This document shows positions 8,796 through 18,468 of a DNA stretch of 64,000 nucleotides, piece by piece. A model generated the notes under the pieces. It saw only the letters and a list, made by a program, of their open reading frames with translations, ran no database searches and was not told the DNA's origin. This DNA is from Paenibacillus sp. FSL H7-0326 (GTDB taxonomy: Bacteria; Bacillota; Bacilli; Paenibacillales; Paenibacillaceae). A program made the position numbers and the translations under genes. Positions within the stretch are counted from its first letter, which is position 1; every line of letters begins with the position of its first letter. The stretch lies in the NCBI RefSeq assembly GCF_001955535.1, contig NZ_MPVN01000010.1:1-64000 (forward strand). The letters run 5' to 3'.

Positions 8796-9431
8796 ATGAG
8801 CGAAATTTTGAAGGTAGCTATGCCAAAAGGAAGAATATATAAGAAAGCTTCTGAGCTGTTTCGTGCGGCAGGCATTGCGATTCCAGCCGATATCGATGAA
8901 TCCCGCAAGCTGGTCATTCCACTGCCGGAGGCACAGCTCGAATTCATCATGGCCAAGCCGGTGGATGTTCCCACTTATGTAGAGTACGGAGCAGCCGATA
9001 TCGGTATTGTCGGCAAGGATGTTTTGTTAGAGGAAAACAAAGACGTGTATGAGCTGCTTGATTTAGGGATCGCTCGCTGCCGGATGTCTGTCATCGGACT
9101 GCCGGACTGGGAGCCGGGCATCAGACAACGGGTGGCCACGAAATATCCGAATGTGGCTTCACAGTATTTTAGAGAGCAGGGTCAGCAAGTAGAGGTCATT
9201 AAGCTGAACGGGTCCATTGAGCTTGCTCCATTAATCGGTTTGGCTGACCGGATCGTTGATATGGTGGAGACGGGTCAGACGCTTCGGGAGAACGGGCTTA
9301 TTGAATTCGAGAGCATGTTCGAGATCACCAGCCGACTGATTGCGAACCGGGTAAGCTACCGGATGAAGAATGCCCAGATTCAGAGTTTATGTGATGCCTT
9401 GCAGAAGGTAACTGCAGCACCTGCAGAATAG
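8796..9431 (+). CDS. hisG: ATP phosphoribosyltransferase, short form
   Basis: This enzyme catalyses the first step of histidine synthesis, joining ATP and PRPP. At 211 residues it is the short HisG that needs HisZ. Visible markers are VAMPKGR at the start, the GAADIGIVGKDVL segment and the PRPP-binding ADRIVDMVETGQTLRENGL. I choose the ATG at 8796 because AAGGAGGG ends eight bases before it; a GTG at 8787 is inside that site. No C-terminal regulatory domain is present. Confidence 0.95.
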   Translation: MSEILKVAMPKGRIYKKASELFRAAGIAIPADIDESRKLVIPLPEAQLEFIMAKPVDVPTYVEYGAADIGIVGKDVLLEENKDVYELLDLGIARCRMSVIGLPDWEPGIRQRVATKYPNVASQYFREQGQQVEVIKLNGSIELAPLIGLADRIVDMVETGQTLRENGLIEFESMFEITSRLIANRVSYRMKNAQIQSLCDALQKVTAAPAE

Positions 9432-9609
9432 AGGATAAATGGTTCATGACATGAAATGCTGGAGCAGCTATATAAGTGCGACCCCTGACAATATAAGGTT
9501 TAACCTGAAAGTGCTTCATGGAATGAATAATTAAGCAGTTGAATACTTAACGAAATCAATAAAGAAGAATGCTAGCCCTGAAAGTGTGTCAATAAGGAGG
9601 ATTCGAAAG

Positions 9610-10896
9610 ATGAGAATCGTACCGGCTAAGGAGTTTCGTCTGCAGCGTGATGTGGATTATGGAACGAAGGAACAGAATGAAGCGGTTCGTCAAATCATTC
9701 AGGATGTCCGGAGCGATGGAGACGCAGCTGTGCTGAAGTATACTGCTCTCCATGACCGGACGGAATTAGTCGCAGCCGAGCTGAAGGTGACGGAGGAGGA
9801 GATGAAGGCCGCTTATGCTGTAGTGGAGCCTTCATTTATTACCGCAATTCGGGCAGCTGCACACAACATACGTAAATTTCATGAAAAACAGAAACGAAGC
9901 TCCTGGATGGACTTTGATCCTGATGGTAGTCTGCTTGGACAGATTATCCGGCCGCTGGACCGTGTGGGTGTCTATGTGCCGGGTGGTAAGGCGGCATATC
10001 CATCCTCTGTGCTGATGAATGTCATTCCAGCACAGGTGGCCGGTGTGCGCGAGATTGTGATGGTGACGCCGCCGGCAACGAGCGGCGGTGAGGGTATTGA
10101 CCCGTACATTCTCGTGGCTGCTGCGGAAGCAGGCGTTAACGAGATGTACCGGGTGGGCGGCGCGCAGGCGATTGCCGCCCTGGCTTACGGCACGGAGAGT
10201 ATACAGAAGGTCGACAAGATCTGTGGACCGGGTAATATTTATGTGGCGCTCGCGAAGCGGGAGGTGTTCGGGGCCGTCGATATCGACAGCATTGCAGGCC
10301 CGAGTGAAATTGTGGTCCTGGCGGATGAAACCGCGAAAGCGGACTATGTTGCCGCCGACCTGTTATCTCAGGCGGAGCATGACGAAATGGCCTCCGCCAT
10401 TCTTGTGACGACGTCCCAGCAGCTGGCTGAAGAGGTACAGCAGGAGATAGAGGAGCAGCTCCGGAAGCTGCCGAGAGAAGCTATCGCTAGAGCTTCGGTA
10501 GAGGCGCATGGAGCGATTATCGTTGTCGATTCCATATTGGAAGGCATTGAGGTTGTGAATACGCTGGCACCGGAACACTTGGAAGTGATGGTGCAAGAGC
10601 CAATGGCTTATGTGTCCTATATCCGTCATTCAGGGGCGATCTTTCTTGGACCGTACAGCTCGGAGCCGGTCGGGGACTATTTTGCAGGACCCAATCACAT
10701 TATTCCGACCAATGGGACGGCAAGATATGCATCGCCGGTCGATGTGGACGATTTCACGAAGAAGTCGAGTCTTATCTACTACAGCAAGGAAGCGCTCCTC
10801 AAGAACGGAGAGGCCATTATGGAGCTGGCTCGTCATGAGGGATTAGAGGGGCATGCCCGAGCGATTGAAATTAGATTACAGCAGGAACGCAATTAA
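9610..10896 (+). CDS. hisD: Histidinol dehydrogenase
   Basis: A 428-residue zinc enzyme that carries out the last two oxidations of the pathway. Family motifs seen: GVYVPGGKAAYPSSVLMN, VGGAQAIAALAYGTES, DSIAGPSEIVVLAD and the zinc/catalytic part HSGAIFLG ... GPNHIIPT. AAGGAGG at 9594-9600 decides the ATG at 9610. The 178 bases between hisG and hisD show no clear structure, so read-through is expected. Confidence 0.96.
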   Translation: MRIVPAKEFRLQRDVDYGTKEQNEAVRQIIQDVRSDGDAAVLKYTALHDRTELVAAELKVTEEEMKAAYAVVEPSFITAIRAAAHNIRKFHEKQKRSSWMDFDPDGSLLGQIIRPLDRVGVYVPGGKAAYPSSVLMNVIPAQVAGVREIVMVTPPATSGGEGIDPYILVAAAEAGVNEMYRVGGAQAIAALAYGTESIQKVDKICGPGNIYVALAKREVFGAVDIDSIAGPSEIVVLADETAKADYVAADLLSQAEHDEMASAILVTTSQQLAEEVQQEIEEQLRKLPREAIARASVEAHGAIIVVDSILEGIEVVNTLAPEHLEVMVQEPMAYVSYIRHSGAIFLGPYSSEPVGDYFAGPNHIIPTNGTARYASPVDVDDFTKKSSLIYYSKEALLKNGEAIMELARHEGLEGHARAIEIRLQQERN

Positions 10897-11004
10897 TTGG
10901 ATGGCGAATACTTCAAAATACCTATGTTTGCATTAGCAAGCGTATAAATATCAATTAACTATAACGAAATAAGAGTGAGATGTTTGGAGAGCGGAGGGGT
11001 AAAA

Positions 11005-11622
11005 ATGGGAAATCAGGACAACAGCTTTATTGAAGAAGGCCGCGGAGCGAGCGTAAGCCGAAAAACGAATGAGACAGACATTCAGCTAGCCTTTGGTGTA
11101 GATGGAACAGGAAGATCTGAGATTGAGACGGATGTGCCTTTTCTGAATCATATGCTTGACTTGTTCACCAAGCACGGTCAATTTGATCTCCAAGTCGTCG
11201 CCAAAGGAGATATCGAAATTGACGATCATCACACTGTGGAGGATATCGGCATCTGTCTTGGCCAAACGCTGCATACTGCATTAGGTGATAAAAAAGGGAT
11301 CAAGCGCTATGCAAGTGTATTTGTACCGATGGATGAGGCGCTGGCACAGGTCGTGATCGATATCAGCAATCGTCCGCACTTCGAATATCGGGCGCAGTAT
11401 CCTTCCCAGCAGGTAGGAAGCTTCTCTACAGAGCTGGTTCAGGAATTCTTATGGAAGTTCGCGCTCGAAGCGCGAATTACGCTTCACGTTATTGTTCATT
11501 ACGGACAAAACACCCATCATATGATCGAGGCTGTGTTCAAGGCGCTCGGCAGAGCGCTGGACGAAGCAACAGCAGTCGATCCGCGTGTTACCGGTGTCCC
11601 ATCAACGAAGGGAGTGCTGTAG
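11005..11622 (+). CDS. hisB: Imidazoleglycerol-phosphate dehydratase
   Basis: A 205-residue single-function HisB without the fused phosphatase of enterobacteria; the phosphatase job falls to hisJ downstream. The metal-binding repeats DDHHTVEDIGICLG and HHMIEAVFKALGRAL are intact. GGAGCGGAGGGG ends four bases before the ATG at 11005. An in-frame start at 10975 lacks a site. Confidence 0.95.
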   Translation: MGNQDNSFIEEGRGASVSRKTNETDIQLAFGVDGTGRSEIETDVPFLNHMLDLFTKHGQFDLQVVAKGDIEIDDHHTVEDIGICLGQTLHTALGDKKGIKRYASVFVPMDEALAQVVIDISNRPHFEYRAQYPSQQVGSFSTELVQEFLWKFALEARITLHVIVHYGQNTHHMIEAVFKALGRALDEATAVDPRVTGVPSTKGVL

Positions 11623-11626
11623 CCTT

Positions 11627-12250
11627 ATGACCATAGCCATTGTTGATTATGGAATGGGGAACCTGCACAGCGTAAGCAAGGCCGTCGAAAGACTGGGTTA
11701 TACAGCACTCGTAACAGGGGATGAACAGGAGATTCTAGGGGCTTCCGGCGTCATCCTGCCGGGTGTAGGGGCATTCGGAGATGCGATGCAGCATCTTCGA
11801 GAAACGAAGCTCGATACCGTCGTGAAGCAGGTAAGCGAGAACGGAACGCCGCTGCTCGGTATTTGTCTGGGGATGCAGCTGCTCTTCAGCCGAAGTGAAG
11901 AGTATGGGAGTCATGAAGGTCTCGGTATTTTGCCAGGGGATGTTGTGAGATTTGAAGAGAGAGCGGAGTATAAGGTTCCACATATGGGATGGAATGAGCT
12001 TGAATTCAAGCAGCAGGATAGCCCTCTGTTTGATGGACTGGAGGAAGGGCATGTGTACTTTGTCCATTCCTATCATGTGAAGCCGGAAGTTGAATCAAAT
12101 CTGCTGGCGGTTACGGATTATGGGTATCCAGTGACAGCGATTGTCGGCCAAGGCTCTGTATATGGCATGCAGTTTCATCCCGAGAAGAGCGGAGAGCTTG
12201 GAATGCAGCTCTTAAACAATTTCTTGCGTTTAGCGGAAGCCTCTAAATGA
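11627..12250 (+). CDS. hisH: Imidazole glycerol phosphate synthase, glutaminase subunit
   Basis: A 207-residue class I glutamine amidotransferase that hands ammonia to HisF. The nucleophile is Cys80 in GICLGMQLLF, and the His/Glu pair lies in FHPEKS near residue 188. The ATG at 11627 lies four bases after hisB stops, with GGGAG inside the hisB end as its site, so translation is probably coupled. Confidence 0.95.
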   Translation: MTIAIVDYGMGNLHSVSKAVERLGYTALVTGDEQEILGASGVILPGVGAFGDAMQHLRETKLDTVVKQVSENGTPLLGICLGMQLLFSRSEEYGSHEGLGILPGDVVRFEERAEYKVPHMGWNELEFKQQDSPLFDGLEEGHVYFVHSYHVKPEVESNLLAVTDYGYPVTAIVGQGSVYGMQFHPEKSGELGMQLLNNFLRLAEASK

Positions 12251-12371
12251 GAGGCTGAATAAGTCTTATGGCTCTATTGAAGCGAGGAGCTTATAGCTAT
12301 AGCTCTCTTGAATGATGGAGTCAAGATTGGTGTGAGAATCCAGAGAGATGATGGGGGAGGCCTGAATTAGT

Positions 12372-13118
12372 ATGTCTTTGTTCACTATATATCCGGCGAT
12401 TGATATTCGAGGCGGCAAATGTGTAAGGCTGGTGCAAGGAGACTATAACCAAGAGACGGTGTACAACGACAGCCCGGTAGAAGCTGCCAAGGAGTGGGAA
12501 GCACAAGGAGGCTCCTTCATCCATTTGGTCGATCTTGATGGGGCAAAGGAAGGCAAGCCGGTGAATGCAGATGTCATCGGAAAAATTGCTTCCGCTGTAA
12601 ATGTTCCTGTGCAAGTCGGAGGCGGGCTGCGCCGGATTGAGGATGTAAAGCAGCTTCTATCTCTTGGCGTCAGCCGGGTTATTCTCGGTACTGCGGCAAT
12701 CGAGGATCGACAGTTTACAGAGAAGGTGCTTGCTTCCTATGGTGATAAGGTAGCTATTGGCATTGATGCAAGAGATGGCTATGTGGCGACAAGAGGCTGG
12801 CTTGAAACTTCTCAGGTTAAAGCAGAGGTGCTTGCCAAGGAGCTTGCTGCATACGGAGCGAAGACTTTTATTTTCACGGATATTTCAAGAGACGGAATGA
12901 TGCAGGGGCCAAATATAGAAGCCATCGTCTCCTTGGCTGAGGTCAGCGGACAGCAGGTGATTGCATCCGGTGGAGTCAGCACAATGGAGGACCTGGTGCG
13001 TCTGCACAGATACAGAGATCAGGGTGTCAGCGGCGCGATCGTTGGAAAGGCCTTGTACACAGGTGCGATTGATCTGAGACAGGCGATCGAAACGATGAAT
13101 AACAGTGGTTTGACGTAA
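12372..13118 (+). CDS. hisA: ProFAR isomerase HisA
   Basis: A 248-residue TIM barrel with catalytic Asp in YPAIDIRGGKCVRL and the second acid in GIDARDGYVATRGW. Phosphate-binding loops (GGGLRR, ASGGVS) are present. GGGGGAGG lies 11 bases upstream. It precedes its paralogue hisF. Confidence 0.95.
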   Translation: MSLFTIYPAIDIRGGKCVRLVQGDYNQETVYNDSPVEAAKEWEAQGGSFIHLVDLDGAKEGKPVNADVIGKIASAVNVPVQVGGGLRRIEDVKQLLSLGVSRVILGTAAIEDRQFTEKVLASYGDKVAIGIDARDGYVATRGWLETSQVKAEVLAKELAAYGAKTFIFTDISRDGMMQGPNIEAIVSLAEVSGQQVIASGGVSTMEDLVRLHRYRDQGVSGAIVGKALYTGAIDLRQAIETMNNSGLT

Positions 13119-13165
13119 TTGACGTAAACGAGTATAGACGAAAGAGCGAGGGAAGAGGTGAACCT

Positions 13166-13924
13166 ATGCTGGCCAAGCGAATCATCCCATGCCTGGATGT
13201 AAAGGACGGCAGAGTAGTTAAGGGAGTCAATTTCGTCAATCTGAGAGACGCCGGTGATCCTGTAGAGCTGGCCGCCTTATATGATAAGGAGGGTGCAGAC
13301 GAGATTGTCTTCTTGGATATTTCGGCTTCAGCAGAAGGACGGGAGACGATGATTGAGGTCGTCCGTCAAACGGCTGGAGAAATTGCGATTCCTTTCACAG
13401 TCGGCGGGGGAATAAAACATGTCGATGACATGAAGAGAATTTTGCGTGCGGGTGCGGACAAGATCGGGATTAATACAGCCGCTGTACTGAACCCGAATTT
13501 AATTACTCAAGGTGCACAGCGGTTCGGTTCTCAATGTATTGTGGTTGCCGTCGATGCCAAGTGGAACGAGTCCATTGGCGATTGGGAGGTATACACACAC
13601 GGCGGGAGAAAGGCTGCGGGGATTCGAGCACTGGATTGGGTCAAACGAGCTGAGCAGCTTGGAGCTGGAGAATTACTCTTAACGAGCATGGATACAGACG
13701 GAACGAAGGACGGATTTGATATCGCACTGACGAAGGCTGTCAGTGAAGCCGTCGGCATTCCCGTTATTGCTTCGGGCGGTGCAGGGCAAGAAGCGCATTT
13801 CGAAGAAGTGTTCACAGAAGGCAAAGCAGATGCGGGGCTAGCTGCAACGATCTTCCACTATAAAGAGATCGCGATACCGCATCTCAAACAGCAGCTGAAA
13901 TCCAAAGGGGTTGAAATTCGATGA
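13166..13924 (+). CDS. hisF: Imidazole glycerol phosphate synthase, cyclase subunit
   Basis: A 252-residue TIM barrel with catalytic Asp11 in PCLDVKDGRVVKG and the second Asp in VAVDAKW. Phosphate loops TVGGGIKH and ASGGAG are intact. It forms the synthase with HisH. The last four bases (ATGA) overlap the start of hisIE. Confidence 0.96.
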   Translation: MLAKRIIPCLDVKDGRVVKGVNFVNLRDAGDPVELAALYDKEGADEIVFLDISASAEGRETMIEVVRQTAGEIAIPFTVGGGIKHVDDMKRILRAGADKIGINTAAVLNPNLITQGAQRFGSQCIVVAVDAKWNESIGDWEVYTHGGRKAAGIRALDWVKRAEQLGAGELLLTSMDTDGTKDGFDIALTKAVSEAVGIPVIASGGAGQEAHFEEVFTEGKADAGLAATIFHYKEIAIPHLKQQLKSKGVEIR

Positions 13925-14613
13925 GTACAGAACTAGCAATAGAAGCCGTCCGTTTTGATGAAAAGGGTCTTGTCCCTGCCATCGTTCAGGATGCGGATAC
14001 CAAAGAAGTACTGATGATGGCGTATATGAATGAAGAGTCGCTGCTGAAGTCCATCTCAAAGGGAGAGACCTGGTTCTGGTCCCGTTCGAGGAATGAGCTG
14101 TGGAATAAGGGCGCGACATCCGGTAACGTTCAGTCGATCGTATCCATGAAATATGATTGTGATGGAGACACGCTGCTTGTGCTCGTAGAGCCAAAAGGAC
14201 CGGCTTGCCATACGGGTGAGAACAGCTGTTTTTATCGTGAGATTAGTGGATTGGCTCGAACGAGTGCTTCTGTGCCTGTACCCGGTACTAGTAAGGCTGG
14301 TCCTGCTTCAGAAGGCCGGTTTGAAGTACTGGCTGAGCTGGAGCGTGTCATCTCAGAGCGTGAGAAGGAGCGTCCTGAAGGCGCATATACGACATATTTG
14401 TTCGATAAAGGCGTAGATAAGATCCTCAAGAAGATCGGTGAAGAAGCGTCAGAAACGATCATTGCTGCCAAGAACAAGGATAATCAGGAGCTCAGACTTG
14501 AGGTCAGTGATCTGATCTATCATTTGCTCGTTCTTCTTGAAGAGCGGAAGCTGCCGCTGGATGAAATCATGCAGGAGCTCAGTCTTCGTCATGAACGTCC
14601 ACGCCGGGATTAA
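13921..14613 (+). CDS. hisI: Bifunctional PRA-CH/PRA-PH, HisIE
   Basis: A 230-residue fusion. The N-terminal cyclohydrolase part shows MAYMNEESL, the WSRSRNELWNKG stretch and the metal ligands near DCDGDTLL and CHTG. From about residue 140 follows the pyrophosphohydrolase part (EERPEGAYTTYLFDKG-like opening, then EEASETIIAAKN and DLIYHLLVLL). It overlaps hisF by four bases. About 25 linker residues rich in S, P and G join the domains. Confidence 0.95.
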   Translation: MSTELAIEAVRFDEKGLVPAIVQDADTKEVLMMAYMNEESLLKSISKGETWFWSRSRNELWNKGATSGNVQSIVSMKYDCDGDTLLVLVEPKGPACHTGENSCFYREISGLARTSASVPVPGTSKAGPASEGRFEVLAELERVISEREKERPEGAYTTYLFDKGVDKILKKIGEEASETIIAAKNKDNQELRLEVSDLIYHLLVLLEERKLPLDEIMQELSLRHERPRRD

Positions 14614-14629
14614 GGCAGGTGAGAACCCT

Positions 14630-15454
14630 ATGCCTATGCTAATCGACTTTCATACTCATCATGCCCGCTGTGGACATGCTGTTGGAGAGCTGGAAGCCTA
14701 TGTGCAGCAAGCTGTTCGGCTTGGTTACAGCCAAATTGGACTGTCCGATCATATGCCGCTGATCCACGTCGATCCGGCATCGTATTATCCTGAAATGGCC
14801 ATGCCAATGGAGGAGCTTCCCCGCTACGTGGAGGAGTGCTTATCGCTGAAGGAGAAGTACAAGGGACAGATCGAGGTCCGTGTTGGTCTTGAAGGTGACT
14901 ACATCGAGGGATGGGAAGAGAAGATTGAGCAGATCATTCATGCCTATCCTTTTGATTATGTCATCGGCTCCGTTCATTTCCTGAAGGAATGGGACATTTC
15001 GGATTATCGGCAGGTGCACAACTGGGAGAACAAGGATGTTCTTGAAGTGTACAAGACGTATTACGATGCGGTGAAGAAGGCGGCACGCTCAGGGCTATAT
15101 GATTTTCTCGGGCATATCGATGTGATCAAGCGTTTTGGCTATACACCCAAGCCAGCGGAAGCAGAGGAATGGTTGCAGCTGGAGGCCTCCGTCCTTGAGA
15201 CGATTGCAGCAAGCAGGATGGCAATAGAGCTGAACGCCTCTGGTCTATCCAAGCCTTGTGCGGAGATGTTCCCTAGCCGGCGAATACTTGAGAAAGCCTG
15301 TGAACTGAACATTCCGATCACGGTTGGATCTGATGCGCATGATCCGGCAAAAGTAGGCGAGCATGTCGATCAGGCAAGAGAACTTCTAAGGGAAATTGGC
15401 TATACAGAGCTTGCCGTATTCGAGCAGCGAAAACGCTCGTCTGTTCCATTGTAA
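14630..15454 (+). CDS. hisJ: Histidinol-phosphatase, PHP family
   Basis: A 274-residue PHP metallophosphatase, the Bacillus-type HisJ. The first motif DFHTHHARCGHA starts at residue 4. Later motifs include GLEGDYIEG, GSVHFL, GHIDVIKR and the closing SDAHDP. I choose 14630 with AGGCAGGTGAG before it; longer readings extend into hisIE. hisC is not in this operon and must be elsewhere. Confidence 0.93.
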   Translation: MPMLIDFHTHHARCGHAVGELEAYVQQAVRLGYSQIGLSDHMPLIHVDPASYYPEMAMPMEELPRYVEECLSLKEKYKGQIEVRVGLEGDYIEGWEEKIEQIIHAYPFDYVIGSVHFLKEWDISDYRQVHNWENKDVLEVYKTYYDAVKKAARSGLYDFLGHIDVIKRFGYTPKPAEAEEWLQLEASVLETIAASRMAIELNASGLSKPCAEMFPSRRILEKACELNIPITVGSDAHDPAKVGEHVDQARELLREIGYTELAVFEQRKRSSVPL

Positions 15455-15476
15455 TCCGCTCGTCTAGGAGTATAAT
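15449..15476 (+). promoter_or_regulatory. Promoter of prs
   Basis: TTGTAA (15449-15454) overlaps the hisJ stop codon. After a 16-base spacer comes a perfect TATAAT (15471-15476), about 55 bases before prs. prs can therefore be expressed apart from the his operon, though no terminator separates them. Confidence 0.7.
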
Positions 15477-15530
15477 GGAAATATAAGGTTTATTACGGAT
15501 CAGTCAAAAATTTAGCTCCGGGAGGCATGT

Positions 15531-16481
15531 ATGCAGCATTCTCTCCGTATATTTTCGGGATCGTCCAACCCTCAGCTTGTACAAAATATTTGCCGCAAGC
15601 TTGGAGTCGAATCGGGTAAGATCAAGATATCCCGCTTCAAGAGTGGTGAGATTTATGTGCACTATGAGGAAACGATCCGAAATTGTGATGTGTTTCTAGT
15701 ACAATCACTGTCGAGACCGATCAATGAACTGCTCGTGGAGCTTCTCGTGATGATTGATGCCGCCAAGCGGGCTTCTGCACGAACGATTAATGTCATCTTG
15801 CCCTATTATGGCTATGCAAGGCAGGAACGCAAATCTGCACCACGAGAGCCGATCTCTGCCAAGCTGCTGGCGGATGTACTGACGACAGCGGGTGCGAGCA
15901 GAGTCGTAACGATTGACCTGCATGCTGCCGCAATTCAGGGCTTCTTCAATATTCCCGTTGATCACTTGACGGCTCTTGATTTGATATGTGACTACTTGAA
16001 GAGTAAAAATATTGTGAATCCGGTTATTGTGTCACCGGATGCAGGCAGGGCCTCCATGGCGGAGAAGCTGGCCAGCAGACTGGATTCACCATTCGCCATC
16101 ATGATCAAGAAGCGTCCCAATCATAATGAATCGGTTATTACTCATGTCATCGGGGATGTAGATGGCAGGACACCGATTATAATAGAAGATTTAATTGACA
16201 CTGGTACGACTATTGTAAATGTGGTGGAAGGGCTTAAGGAGAGAGGGGCAGGCCCTGCTATTGTATGCGCGACACATGGTCTTTTTTCAGGGCCTGCTTT
16301 GGAAAGGCTTACGCACCCTCACATCGCTGAAATTGTAGTTACCGACTCCATAGCATTGCCCGAATCAGGTAATCCGTCCTGCTTCACGGTCTTGTCGGTT
16401 GCACCGATGCTGGCGAGAGCAATTCGTATTATTCTTGATGGCGGCTCAATTGCCACGTTGTTTAAGGATGCTGGTGTATAA
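15531..16481 (+). CDS. prs: Ribose-phosphate pyrophosphokinase
   Basis: This 316-residue enzyme makes PRPP, a substrate of HisG, which explains its place behind the his genes. Motifs: RFKSGEIYVHYEE, the PYYGYARQERK ATP loop, DLHAAAIQGFF, and the PRPP-binding loop IIEDLIDTGTT. The catalytic loop reads MIKKRPN. The sequence differs somewhat from the classical housekeeping PrsA (for example SRPINELLVELLVMIDA), so it may be a second prs copy of the genome. Confidence 0.92.
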   Translation: MQHSLRIFSGSSNPQLVQNICRKLGVESGKIKISRFKSGEIYVHYEETIRNCDVFLVQSLSRPINELLVELLVMIDAAKRASARTINVILPYYGYARQERKSAPREPISAKLLADVLTTAGASRVVTIDLHAAAIQGFFNIPVDHLTALDLICDYLKSKNIVNPVIVSPDAGRASMAEKLASRLDSPFAIMIKKRPNHNESVITHVIGDVDGRTPIIIEDLIDTGTTIVNVVEGLKERGAGPAIVCATHGLFSGPALERLTHPHIAEIVVTDSIALPESGNPSCFTVLSVAPMLARAIRIILDGGSIATLFKDAGV

Positions 16482-16484
16482 AGT

Positions 16485-16513
16485 TCTCCCGTCTATAGGG
16501 AGGGCTTTTTTTA
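16485..16513 (+). terminator. Terminator after prs
   Basis: TCTCCC and GGGAGG form a short stem over GTCTATA, followed by a T7 run directly behind the prs stop. Confidence 0.75.
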
Positions 16514-16595
16514 TTACCACTCCCATGAAGATGGATAGTATAAATTTTCATTGAGTGCATAGTTTTGCATTACCGGCGAAGACTTGCTCAGATTA

Positions 16596-16604
16596 TGTTA
16601 TACT
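16596..16604 (+). promoter_or_regulatory. Extended -10 promoter for the TPR-trxB pair
   Basis: TGTTATACT is an extended -10 element (TG-n-TATACT). The -35 region is poor, as is common for this class. It lies about 45 bases before the TPR gene. Confidence 0.5.
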
Positions 16605-16648
16605 GGAGAGTATGAAATTGTATGTTATAGGGAGGTGCCTTGGCACAT

Positions 16649-18436
16649 ATGAAAAGCAAGCCACAGCGGACTGACAGCTCTTCTAATAATGTTATACAGG
16701 TTCATCTCGATGCTTCTTTCTTCTTTGAAAGAGCCGTCCGCGAGCTGGATCGCAATCATTATGACAAGGCGCTTAAATATTTTCGCAAAGCTGTTGAATA
16801 TGAACCGGACAATCCGGTGAATCATTGTAATATGGCGGGTATATTATCAGAGATGGGTGATTATGCCGGCTCGAATGAAGTATTGGAGCATATCATGAAG
16901 CACGTTGATTCTGGGATGACAGAATGCTACTTCTATATGGCCAATAACTATGCCAACATGGAGCAGTTTGAATCTGCTGAGGAAGCACTGGTGACCTATT
17001 TGGAGGAGGATGAGCAAGGGCACTTTCTCGAAGAAGCAGAAGAAATGATGGATCTTCTATCTCACGAGCTCAAACGCAAGCTTCATGTCAAAAGAATTAA
17101 AGCAAGAGAAGGCGTTGCAGAGCATGATTATGCACGCAGTTTGCTGGAGGAAGGCAAGTTTGCACAGGCAGCAGAAATGCTGGAGAGCATCGCTTCCGAG
17201 CATCCTGATTTTGTATCGGCACGCAACAATCTAGCTCTAGCTTACTACTATATGGGACGATTCCCGAAGGCCAAGCAAACGATATACGATCTGCTAGAGC
17301 AGGAGCCCGGCAATTTGCATGCACTGTGCAATCTGGCGATTTTTTATCAGAATGAAGGAGACAGAGAGCAAGTGGAAGTTCTCCTGAAGCAGCTGTTGAC
17401 CTTGGTTCCTTTTGAACAAGAGCATGTATTTAAGCTGGGCACTACGATGGGGATATTAGGTCAGCACGAAGCTGCCTATATGCATTTCCGCCGGCTGATG
17501 AAGAGCGGAGAGGCTGCGAACGATCCTTCGCTCGTGCATTATACGGCTGTCGCCGCATGCAATACCGAAAGGTATGATACGGCGAAACGACTGTGGCAAA
17601 TGGTGAGTAAGCTGGATCCGGAGTCAGAGGTACCGAAGTTTTATTTGGACCAGCTCCATTCGAGAAAAGAGGATCAAAGCGTAGGTCCTGTAAGCTATCA
17701 CTATCATTTACCGTTTGAAGAGCAATTTCGTCTGTGGGAGAAGTATGGAAGCCATGTGCCGGATGATATCAAAAAAGATCCGTTGATCCGTTCTTCCTTC
17801 TTCTGGGCTCTTCATCACGGCGATGACGCAACGAAGGCTAATGTAATTAGGGCGCTTCGGATTATTGGGGACTATGAGGTTCGGCAGGCCCTTACTTCTT
17901 TTTTGGAGGAGGAAGGGGAGAGTCTGGAGCTGAAGCAAATGGCGCTGTCTGTACTTCGTGAGATTGGAGATTTGAACGAACCCGATATGGATCATGGTGC
18001 TTCGGAATCTCTGGCGAATCCTTACGGTCAAGGCACACCGGTACTGACGCAATATCGTTATGGCCGGAGCGAACAGGGCCAGGAGCCATCTCCTGTACTG
18101 GATGATCGGCAGCAGGCGGTCATTGACATGGCTCTCGAGAAAATGCACAAACGATCTGAGCATTTGCGTGAAGGTGTTCAGCATTTATGGGCAGACTATC
18201 TGATGAGAGTGTCTCCTGAAATGCCAGCCATTCAGCATGTAGAAGGATGGTCAGCTGCTCTGGAATATTTGACAATGAAGTATGTGTCTAAGGGAATAAC
18301 GTATTCAGAACTGGCCCAAAGATACGGGATTTCTGCATCAACCGTAAGCAGATACGTGAAACAAATTGATCGCGTATGCGATATTCAGCATCGAATCGAA
18401 CACATCTTTCAGGCTCTGAAGGAGAAGAAATCGTAG
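16649..18436 (+). CDS. TPR protein with C-terminal helix-turn-helix
   Basis: A protein of about 595 residues. Residues 20-350 hold a chain of tetratricopeptide repeats (for example YDKALKYFRKAVEYEPDNPV and MGRFPKAKQTIYDLLEQEPG). A HEAT-like helical pair follows near 390-440 (ALRIIGDYEVRQAL). The last 40 residues form a helix-turn-helix (ITYSELAQRYGISASTVSRY). This layout is known next to trxB in related bacteria, but its role is not established. A TTG at 16640 is in frame, but GGAGGTG at 16631 is too close to it; the ATG at 16649 fits better. The gene lies 32 bases upstream of trxB and is probably co-transcribed. Confidence 0.8.
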   Translation: MKSKPQRTDSSSNNVIQVHLDASFFFERAVRELDRNHYDKALKYFRKAVEYEPDNPVNHCNMAGILSEMGDYAGSNEVLEHIMKHVDSGMTECYFYMANNYANMEQFESAEEALVTYLEEDEQGHFLEEAEEMMDLLSHELKRKLHVKRIKAREGVAEHDYARSLLEEGKFAQAAEMLESIASEHPDFVSARNNLALAYYYMGRFPKAKQTIYDLLEQEPGNLHALCNLAIFYQNEGDREQVEVLLKQLLTLVPFEQEHVFKLGTTMGILGQHEAAYMHFRRLMKSGEAANDPSLVHYTAVAACNTERYDTAKRLWQMVSKLDPESEVPKFYLDQLHSRKEDQSVGPVSYHYHLPFEEQFRLWEKYGSHVPDDIKKDPLIRSSFFWALHHGDDATKANVIRALRIIGDYEVRQALTSFLEEEGESLELKQMALSVLREIGDLNEPDMDHGASESLANPYGQGTPVLTQYRYGRSEQGQEPSPVLDDRQQAVIDMALEKMHKRSEHLREGVQHLWADYLMRVSPEMPAIQHVEGWSAALEYLTMKYVSKGITYSELAQRYGISASTVSRYVKQIDRVCDIQHRIEHIFQALKEKKS

Positions 18437-18468
18437 CATTCCACAATAAACGCTAGGGAGGTATCCAT

